Shown here piece by piece: positions 55,730-64,000 of a stretch of 64,000 nt of DNA. Position numbers and translations under genes: made by a program. Position 1 is the stretch's first letter. Each line of letters begins with the position of its first letter. The notes below the pieces were generated by a model. That model ran no database searches. It saw only the letters and a program-made list of their open reading frames with translations, and had not been told where the DNA came from. The DNA is from Adiantum capillus-veneris (Eukaryota; Streptophyta; Polypodiopsida; Polypodiales; Pteridaceae), in assembly GCA_014529385.2 (NCBI GenBank), contig CM043950.1:75399935-75463934 (forward strand), in the 5' to 3' direction.

Positions 55730-56611
55730 TCGGTGGAAGATCGATATTGTGGATTTTTCACTGGGTGAGTATGCTAAACCATATGACCTAGTTCAGGATG
55801 TATTAATGCACGGTCCAAAGATAACTTGGCCCCAATTACTCCATCTTGCACCAAGGAGGAGGAGACAATGGACGAAGATGGTAAGTACTAGAAAGTCAAG
55901 ACCAAGGATAGCTGGCGTCTATCTGTGGGAGGAATCTTGACGACATCCTACCGATCATGGATGCCCACATCAAGGGGCAACGTATCTCAAAAATCTACAT
56001 AGATGGTGGTGCATAGATATGCATCATGAGTGATAAAAGGATGCACCATCTAGGCCTAGAGGTAAGTAGGCCGGCACCCTGCCGAGCTAAAATGGAAAAC
56101 AACGTCAGAATGAAGTGTGTAGGCATTGTAAATGCAGTCAAAGTGAAGGCATTCATCACAGAAGTGGAGGTAGATATTTTTTGTCATGACACACAAAGGG
56201 GAGTGCTACTCTATTATTCTTGGGAGACCATGGCTCATGGCTATGGAGGCTAAGCAAGACTGGGGTACCAAAATGATCTAGATGAAGGATGCAAAAGGGA
56301 AGTCCATATTCTACGACATGAAGACTGGGAAGCAACACAACATGATCTTGGATGCATCGGAAGATGAGTTCACCAATGACTCTTTTATCACCTTAGGAGA
56401 AGAGAGGACGACATATAAAGAGATAAACAGTAGCATCAAAGTGATGGGAGTCATCCTCAAAGACCCAAAAATACTGACACTATCTAGAACACCATCAGAG
56501 AACCAAGAGGACCATCAAGTACATAACCCTTGGTGGATACAATTAAGTTACATCGGATGCTCTCCAATGAGTTCACTGGTGAAGAGAGAGAATAATATAT
56601 TTCTATGTTAG
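55730..56611 (+). pseudogene. Linker and protease remnant of element D
   Basis: MDFSLGEYAKPYDLVQDVL, then IDGGA, stop, ICIMSDKRMHHLGLEV, which is the retropepsin region with the stop right after the active site. LLYYSWETMAHG corresponds to the ILGRPWLRA block. A further frame (56282-56611) continues the linker. Confidence 0.6.
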
Positions 56612-56699
56612 GTAGCTTCATCACATTGTTCATTGATGGTTATGACAAGATCACAGGCATCACAGTGGTATAACACCGCATAAGACTCAAGGAAGGAAG

Positions 56700-58080
56700 T
56701 AAGCTTGTATAGTGAAAAAGCTCAAAAGGCTTGGGGTAATTCAACAAGAAGCATTGCTCAAAGAGGTAAGGAATTTGCTACAGGCAGGTTTCGTTTACCC
56801 CGTCGAGGACTCAGAGTGGATCTCTTCAGTGGTAGTCACACCAAAGAAGAACGGTAAGTGGAAGGTTTGTGTAGACTACAAACCTCTCAACGCAGAAAAA
56901 AAAAGAGGGATCATTTTCCCCTCCCATTCCAAGGTGAAATTCTCAATGAGGTAGTAGGTCATGAGCGCTACACAGTATGTGATGGCTATGATGCTACTTT
57001 CAGATTAGCATTGCAAAAGAAGGCTAGAAAAAGACAAATTTCATAACACCATGGGGATGTTTTGCATACAAGGTGATGCCTTTTGGCCTCACCAATGCTC
57101 CAACCACATTCCAATGCTATGTAAATTTTGTCCTCTAGCCACACTTTGGTAAGTCAATACGAGTTTTCATATATGATTTTTGCATCTTCAGTTCTCTCTC
57201 TCTCCATTTGAGTAAGGTCTATGATGGCCTAGCTATGCTGCAAACCTTGGTTGGCCAACTTAAGCTAGATAAGTGTCACATTGGTAAAACCAAGGTCACT
57301 CTTCTTGGCCATGTGATTTCAGCAAAAGGAATTGAGGCTAAACCTAGCAAGATTCAAGCTTTAGTATCTCTATCATCACCCACAATGGCTAAGCAATTGG
57401 TCTCTTTTCTTCAGAATGTAAGGTATTTAAGCAGGTTCATTCAATTGCTTCTCAGGTGGTTCTCCCATTACAACAAGTCACCCATAAAGATGTCTTCCTA
57501 TGGAGTGAAGAAAATGAGCAACAGTTTAGCGAAGTCAAACAGATCCTGGCTACACTTCCCACCATTGCACCCCGTAGATGGGACGAGCCATTTTATGTTA
57601 ATCCTAGTATAGGAAGTGATACACTTGGAGCCGTACTAATTAATGCAAAAGGACCCCTAAACCTCTTTCATGTGTCCTATCTACTTATCTAGTCGTATCA
57701 TAACCCCATCAAAAAAAGGATTCACTGCCGTAGAGCACATGGTGCTTGCATTGATGTTTGCAACTATAAAGTTCTGCTCTTATCTACTGCCTGGACCCTT
57801 TGTAATTCTGATAATGGAAGAGGTCTTTCCGTATGTAATGCTACACATGGATGTCTCATCTAGAATCTCTAAGTGTCTTGTTAGATTACAAGAGTTTGAT
57901 TACACCATGCAGGTAGAAAACTCCACCAGGGCTAGTCTAACAGGTATTCTTACTCATCGTCACTATGAGAAGAAGCTAAAGGTCAACACAGAAGGTAAAG
58001 AAGTCACACCATGGTAGAAATTCCTAAGCTAGAAAGAGTTCATTCTCTTTCTTTGATGGAGCATACAAAAGAATAGTGTG
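56700..58080 (+). pseudogene. pol: RT and RNase H remnant of element D
   Basis: The N-terminal RT part that is missing in C is present here: LLQAGFVYPVEDSEWISSVV, VTPKKNGKWKVCVDYKPLNA. Then [39 protein letters not shown] and a ruined active site FIYDFCIFSS (one Asp lost). KVTLLGHVISAKGIEAKPSK and the connection RNase H follow, and the start of the second RNase H (HSLSFDGAYKR) is reached before the element ends near 58080. Several shifts and stops are present. Integrase is absent. Confidence 0.75.
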
Positions 58081-58228
58081 AGCCTTAGCTTTTTGAAAGC
58101 ATTGTTCTCCTTGGTGGACCATATGTACCTAACATTTTTCTTTGTTAGGTCATGTAATGGTCCCGGATTTGTGATAACTTTTATGTGAAGCATCTATAGT
58201 ATGCACACATACCTATAAAGATTCTTAA

Positions 58229-59090
58229 TCAATGGAGATTCCTTGGATTAGGCCATCCTTTTATTACCTCTAACTTTCGTGGATCCATTTGGATGCCATT
58301 TTGAGAGATAATGTGACCTAAATATTGAATCTCTTGTAAGAAAAATTCACTTTTCTTTTGATTTATATAAAGCTTATTCCCTCGTAAAACTTGAAATTTT
58401 ACATGGAGGTGTTGCTTATGTTTTTCTAATGAATTAGGGTAGAGGAATATATCATCAAAGTACACTCCAGTAAAGGTTCGGTGAGGCCTGAATAGATTCT
58501 CCATGAAGCGGTTGAATGTGGCTGGTGCATTGGTAAAGCCAAAAGGCATGACAATGTACTCGTAAAGACCAAGCATAGACCGAAATGCGGTCTTTACAAT
58601 GTCTTGATCAACTATCCTTATTTTATGGTAGCCACTTTTTAGGTCAATCTTATTGATGTAGGTCGATCCCTGTAGCTTATTAAACAGGTCTTCTACCCGT
58701 GGAACGGGAAACCTATTCTTGATAGTGATCCTATTTAGTGCTCTATAGTCGACACACATATGATATGTGTCATCTTTATTTTGCACTAATAATATAATGG
58801 AGATGATCTAGGCCTAACCATGCCGTTCTCAACTAATTCATGCACTTGCCGCATAATCTTCTCTTGTTGAGCTTGAGAAACTCTATAAGGAGGTTTATTA
58901 AGCGATGAGCTTTCTGGAAGAAGTTTGATTGCATGGTCATCATCCTGTCATTTTGGAGGTAGATCACAAGGGATGTCGTCAATAAAAACATATTGGAATC
59001 TGTAAGGTCTCTGACCCCGATCAAAAGAGCACCATTGTACCATGAAATGAACATAATGGAAAAAGTTACTATTTTTAGTAGTTTTTCCAA
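58229..59090 (-). pseudogene. pol: Chromovirus-like gypsy RT fragment (element E)
   Basis: The 185-codon frame 58786-58229 has [48 protein letters not shown] and the active site TGVYFDDIFLYPNS. Upstream in shifted frames to about 59090 are the RT start pieces (KPPYRVSQAQQE, MRQVHELVENGMV). This branch differs from A to D. The active site itself is intact, but no other domain is present. Confidence 0.85.
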
Positions 59091-59658
59091 ATTCTGTCAG
59101 TGCCATGATGTTTAGAATGTTTCAAAGCTTCGAAATGTGAATTAAAATAATTTTTGCAAAAGAAATTTCAAAAATAGTAAGTTTTTGGTCACCCGACCCG
59201 TCCAGTTTTGATCGTCTCGAAAAACTGCACCCGTACCCCGAATTTGGAAAAAATGCATTTTCGGACCCCGGGGAGGCTGCTAAATATGACAGGTACTTGG
59301 GCCAGTACACCTTAGTTAGAGCTTGCTATAGAAATTTCCGGCATCAAAATCCGACTCGTATGACCCGTTTTAGCCGAGAACCAAATTTTCTCAAAACTGT
59401 CCGGGGAGGTACCTGGGGCCCAAAGCTGTGTGGGAACAGGTTCCAGCCCACTCCAGATCAGATTTAGCAGCTAGGGGGCACCCTCTTGCCTTGTGGGAGT
59501 CCTAGGAAAGCTGCCAAGCCAGTAACTAAGTCTCAGAGTCAGTTAAACTAGCCAACCTCATACTTGGTAAGTAGGGAACTAGACTTGCCATGCTTAACTG
59601 GAGAAGCTCCCTGATGCATTTAGCAACCCAGGTCGATTTTCAGCCTGTAGGAGCCTAT
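59091..59658. other. Non-coding, nothing recognised
   Basis: No domain or repeat visible; short ORFs only. Confidence 0.4.
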
Positions 59659-61004
59659 TTAACACTATAATGGTAACCTAACAGGACATAAAAGTTTCCT
59701 TTCAAGGTTTTGGGAAAATTTTCCAAAACCATAGTAGATCCACTCATTTTGAAAAATCCTTTCATGAGCTTATAGTTCAATAACTACTACATATGGAAAA
59801 AATGAGAAACTTGTAATTATTCTCATCCCTTGGTCACTACAAGCCTCCAAAGTTGATGGACCAGTGCATTTTGCCCAAAACAACAATTTCTTATGGTTGA
59901 TTGCATATAAATAAAAGTGGGGATTTTTGTAGGACATGAGATAAAATGCCTCGTTGACTTCAATGGGTTGGTGACGAAAACATATGGTTGCTTTTACCTC
60001 ACTATTTTTTTTGTTGGGAAAAAAAAAGGTACAAAAAAGTTGCATTTTTGCCATTCTGCGGACCTATCATCAAAGTTTCTATAGTCACGCTCAATACAGA
60101 TACTATATATATGTTTTCTTAGTTCCCTTTGGGCCTTTGGATTCAAAAGGAGCCATGGATCATGTCAAAAGGATAATGGATCTCTTACAATTGGAACCTT
60201 GGGGGCAATGATAAAGTGCTAACTATAGCAAATATGAAAAATCTGGGTTTAGCATTATGATCTCTAGAAACCCATAGAAACTACTCAATATCTAGCCAAG
60301 TTTGTAGTCTATGATTAGATATATTTACTACCTACAAAATACACACAATTGGCCTAAGAAACTAGCAATATTGAGAAAGTTATACTTGCTACTCTAAAAT
60401 GTACCGTATTCTTCAGCAATCAAAAAACTCAACCATCATCATATACTATGCTATAAAGCATATTAGGTCCCCCAAAACTCAAGGAAGATTAGATTTACGT
60501 TATACATTACACTTACACAATCAAAATTGAATTTGGATATCAAGAAAGCCACCAAAAAAATCATAAAAGTGCTAATTTTGGCCAAAAAACAGGATTATGC
60601 AATTCTTGTAAATTGGTCATAACTTTCAATTTTAACACTTAGCTCTCCCTACAAGCATCAAAACATGTTGAGAACTATGAAGGCCTAGCCTCTAGCCATC
60701 TAAACCTTACAAACATGAAGTTTAGAGTGGTATAGTTGCCAAAAATTGAAAAAAAGCAAAAAATAGGACCCGTTTTTTCACACAGTTTAGGTTCAAAAAT
60801 GTTGTGCAAGAGTAAGGTTAATGGTGAGATCGATACTCCAAAAAAAATGCTAAGTTTTTTTCAGCTCATAAGGCAACTTTGTGGATATATAGCACCTATA
60901 AATTCATTTTCATACTCTTCAAATAATTCAAGCAAAATGGTCACTTAACAGGACACAAAAGTGTCCAAGGACATAAAAGTGTCCTATTACCATTCTAGTG
61001 TTAA
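59659..61004. mobile_element. Non-autonomous CACTA-ended element flanked by TTAA
   Basis: Left end TTAACACTATAATGGTAA at 59659-59676 matches the reverse complement of the right end TTACCATTCTAGTGTTAA at 60987-61004 in 17 of 18 positions. The ends can be read as CACTA...TAGTG with a TTAA on each side. Just inside are copies of a short palindrome, GGACACAAAAGTGTCC and GGACATAAAAGTGTCC (right), and GGACATAAAAGTTTCC (left). The interior is AT-rich and codes for nothing recognisable. Confidence 0.6.
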
Positions 61005-61010
61005 AGACTA

Positions 61011-61012
<2 letters not shown>

Positions 61013-61048
<36 letters not shown>
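61013..61048. repeat. (CA)n microsatellite
   Basis: About 17 CA units, with further CACACA runs to 61090. Confidence 0.95.
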
Positions 61049-61901
61049 ATGCTCACACATACACAGTGCATACACACACACCTACACACACTGGGAAGGT
61101 GTTGTCGGTTCACACACCTTTTGAAGGAGAAGCAAGGAGGAAGGTGCTACCAAATTCTCGCCTCAAGAAGCTCGATTAGATCAGAGAATTGAGAAGATTA
61201 TCAGCCCTTAATCACGGTAACCACGGTTTAATTAATGCCTTCTGTAAATTCTTTTCATTACCATCTAAATTCTTCATCTATTATGCTTATTCCTAGTCGT
61301 AATTCTCTATATTTACTCTCTGAATTCTCTTTAACCATATTCTCTTATGAAATCATCATTCCATAGCTGAATTATCAGCCATTCGTCACTCTCGATTAAT
61401 GATTAGTGTATAATTATTAGAATTTTCTCTCTCTAGGCAGCATAGTAATTAGTCGGTAAGCTAGTAATTGTGTAGATTTAAGAGAATCACTTTTTCTATC
61501 ACCCATTAATACTGTAACTTAATTAAATTCATTTCCTTTATGCATTAAGGTGTAATTAAGGAAAAATTAATCTGTTATTAAGTCTCTACGAGTTGACTTT
61601 CCTCACACATATGCATAAGATAAATCTGCATCATCTAGTTGCTAGGAAAGAGATTAATCATACTTAATTCATCTCTTTGATAATTCTATTAGTGAAATCC
61701 TACTATTCTTAATCATGTAAGTCGAGTAATTATCTTTAAAGCAGGTTCCCATAGGATTATGTGTCATATTACTATATGGAAAACTCTAAACCTCGCATAT
61801 AGGAGGGATTAATTTATGTCGCTAATCTACCTATTGAATTGTTATGAAACTTGCGAACCTTAGCTCTTTCTCCAAGCTAATTAATTAAAGTAGTGAGACA
61901 A
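61049..61901 (+). other. Leader-like AT-rich region of element H
   Basis: No gene. Its position before the MAPVKRTR start parallels the leader of element G but it lacks the 152-bp tandem repeat. No primer site found. Confidence 0.35.
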
Positions 61902-62072
61902 ATGGCTCCGGTTAAGAGAACACGCTTCGGTGGTGCCCATGACCACGAGGCAGGAACCAACAATGTCAACGGGAAGGGGAAAGCTCCCATGGAGGAACAA
62001 ATACCGGCCATCTCACGGGCCATCGATGAAGAAATGGAAGAAGTAGGTCATATTTTCGTTCAAGTTGTTTAA
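61902..62072 (+). CDS. Short gag N-terminus-like exon of element H
   Basis: A 56-codon frame MAPVKRTRFGGAHDHEAGTN ... SRAIDEEMEEVGH. It is the counterpart of the minus-strand frame at 48793-48975. The frame may be spliced at GAAGAA/GTAGGT near 62042. The shared 19-base block lies just downstream. Confidence 0.5.
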   Translation: MAPVKRTRFGGAHDHEAGTNNVNGKGKAPMEEQIPAISRAIDEEMEEVGHIFVQVV

Positions 62073-62341
62073 ATTAACATTGCATACGTAAGTTAGGAAT
62101 GCACATATCCCCAACATGTTGGAGAAATCCGACGGAAACCTCGGCATTGAATTCATTGTACATTAAGTTCTAAAGTAGGAAGGTAATGCTTGATGGGTAT
62201 GCTGTTTGAAGAGGAAAGAATGTCTGCTAGGGAAAATTTAGCTTGGCATGTTCATTTTATTTCCAATGTTGAATCAGTCCTGACCTCCTACTGATCACAG
62301 GGGACAGAGTTCCTCGTTAAGGGCTCTTGAATCCACAACTT

Positions 62342-62452
62342 GGTTTTTATGCGGTGGATACCCACGACTTGCTTTCTATGCGGTGGGAACCCACGTCTTG
62401 CTTTCTATGTGGTGGGAGTGTCCATGACGTGCTTTCTATGCGGTGGACATAC
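62342..62452. repeat. About 30-bp tandem repeat, four copies
   Basis: GCTTTCTATGCGGTGGGAAC-type units start near 62342, 62371, 62400 and 62431; the GGTGGGAACCCAC segment is nearly palindromic. Confidence 0.85.
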
Positions 62453-63045
62453 CTAGTTGTATGGGCAGCTAGGTGACAACAGGAGGAGTGAACTCTCGTT
62501 GGAGGGGAGATGTTGTACCTCCAGAACATTGGAATTTTAATGAATAAGTTTGAGTAGAATTTTTACTAGAATTCTGTCTTGGTGTTGTTTGCAATACTGG
62601 TTGAAGGGCTGTCTTAATGAACAATGTGATTCGGAATTAAACAAGGAATATCTATGTTGAACAACATTTGTGGTAGTAATTAGGTCACACAAGGAAGTGT
62701 GAGTGTGAAGGTGGAAAGTGGGGGCTTGACTCGGGTTGCCAATGCCTACGAGATGGGTGGTCCCGATTGGTCGGGAACTCTCTGTCCCCACATTGCTTAC
62801 TCGATATTAGTAATTACTCATTGCCCCTAGAGCGGTGAAATCTCAAGGGTACGTGCCTCTGAAACATGGGGAAAAAGGCACTCGGGTTTTCTCTCCTCTT
62901 GGAAGGTGGGTCTTAGTATCGCTAGATAGTTTAAGTACGCTTCCCCTGCGAGGTGGAGCTAGATCTCCTTGCTAGTAGGCTCGAACTTGACTCACTTTGT
63001 AATGAGAGATCGTCCGCTAGTCGAACCCTGAACCATTTTGTTTGC
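62453..63045. other. Non-coding, nothing recognised
   Basis: Possibly the 3' part of element H, but no domain or repeat is visible. Confidence 0.35.
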
Positions 63046-63523
63046 TTACGCAATAGCTCTAGTGGCCACCAGGTTCACCATCAAATCCGCTGGTTGATAC
63101 GGCGGGGTGGGGACCTCATAGAATCCCTTGAGTAACTTGGATAACTCTAAATCCTTTTGATTGGTTATATCTTCTTTTGCACCAGCCACATTTAACCGCT
63201 TCTCCATCAAGCAGTTATATGTGGCTAATGCATTGGTCAAGCCAAAAGGCATGACAATGTACTCGTAAAGACCAAACGCAGTCCAAAATGAGGTCTTTAC
63301 AATGTCTTGATCAACTTTGATGGCAGCCACTTTTTTGGTCAATCCTACTAAAGTAGGTCAACCCCTGTAGCTTATCAAATAGGTATTCTACCTGTGGAAC
63401 GGGAAACCTTTTCTTGAAAGTGATCCTATTTAGTGCTCTATAGTCAACACACATACGATATGTGACATCTTTCTTTTGCACTAATAATAGTGGTGAACAA
63501 AATGGAGATGAGATAGGCCTCAC
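63046..63523 (-). pseudogene. pol: Gypsy RT fragment of the element E family (element F)
   Basis: Frames 63523-63311 and 63342-63046 give [55 protein letters not shown] and [18 protein letters not shown]. It then jumps to unrelated residues ([20 protein letters not shown]) before the active site. It is about as close to element E as sister copies would be, with a frameshift and an internal deletion. Confidence 0.8.
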
Positions 63524-63529
63524 CGAACC

Positions 63530-63605
63530 TGTACTGGAGTGTATATTGATGATATAATCATCTACTCTAATTCATTAAACGAACATAAGAAATGTTGGGT
63601 ATGAA
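63530..63605 (+). pseudogene. RT active-site fragment in opposite orientation
   Basis: The plus strand reads TGVYIDDIIIYSNSLNEHKK, the YIDD block that should follow the minus-strand RT fragment next to it. It is inverted relative to that fragment. Confidence 0.75.
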
Positions 63606-64000
63606 AGCCCGATAATGGTGTCTAGCCTGCTGGGAAACTCCCTTATAGCATGCAGGTGTAAGAGTCAGTTTGCATGGTCTTTTTTGGCTTTATATACATT
63701 GTAAGGTTTTAGAATCAATCATCAATAAATTAGAGCGTGTTTTTTTGTTGCTTTTGTGTGTATCGAATCTCTCTCTCTCTCTCTTTTTCCTCCTCCTGCT
63801 GCACCGGCATGCCATGGCTCCCCAAAGGCTGCATCCTCCATAGCCTCGACCCCAACACATGCAGTTTGTTGGCCTAGGTTTGAGGCAGCACGCGGGTATA
63901 ACCGCTTACACATGCGAGATAAGGATGTTGACCTGCATGGTTTTTGCCATAACTAGAAGAAGAAGCTTTGCCATGGCATGCTGATGCTATTCCGGCCCTA
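63606..64000. other. Non-coding end of window
   Basis: A short (CT)n tract lies at 63768-63785. Nothing else recognised. Confidence 0.4.

Overview
The window looks like a transposon-rich stretch of a large land-plant nuclear genome. The evidence is Ty3/gypsy polyproteins with a plant-type tRNA-Asp primer site and a second RNase H, plant-style TATA boxes and GT-AG introns, a DUF8039-like domain, a Ulp1-type peptidase, and many (CT)n, (GA)n and (CA)n microsatellites. A seed-free plant such as a fern or lycophyte is my guess from general resemblance and is not proven. I found no intact housekeeping gene, no rRNA or tRNA gene and no CRISPR array. Almost every coding region is broken by stops or frameshifts.

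Layout. 0.3-1.1 kb: a frameshifted FCP1/NIF phosphatase-like exon. 1.2-3.3 kb: minisatellites. 3.8-8.8 kb: minus-strand gypsy element A (gag, long leader with a 298-bp palindrome-centred tandem repeat, primer site, LTR with TATA box). 8.8-12.8 kb: minus-strand gypsy element B (integrase, reverse transcriptase, protease, gag), cut off next to A. 13.6-22.2 kb: three satellite arrays built on one hairpin motif, with mirrored (CT)n and (GA)n tracts between them. 22.3-26.2 kb: decayed DNA-transposon genes (DUF8039-like, DUF7869-like). 26.3-29.0 kb: a five-exon gene joining a histone H3 fold, an acidic linker and a C48 (Ulp1) peptidase, with a hairpin array in its first visible intron and another just upstream. 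29.0-33.7 kb: more hairpin arrays and a foldback element. 33.7-39.2 kb: a spliced unknown gene, a spliced transposase-like gene on the opposite strand and a DUF7869-associated tail. 39.6-41.2 kb: simple repeats. 43.5-48.4 kb: plus-strand gypsy element C, the best preserved, with two RNase H domains. 48.8-51.5 kb: minus-strand element G (LTR-like promoter, 152-bp tandem repeat, short gag start). 53-54 kb: another DUF7869 copy. 54.8-58.1 kb: decayed relative of C (element D). 58.2-59.1 kb: chromovirus-like RT (E). 59.66-61.0 kb: small CACTA-ended element. 61-63 kb: partner of G (H). 63.0-63.6 kb: rearranged RT (F).

The main theme is palindromes. Several unrelated tandem-repeat families here are centred on an inverted repeat, and in several arrays the two arms change together so that pairing is kept. 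The most unusual gene is the H3-fold/Ulp1 fusion: its four introns have matching phases and its catalytic His and Cys are present, but it carries four in-frame stops and an Asn at the expected catalytic Asp position.
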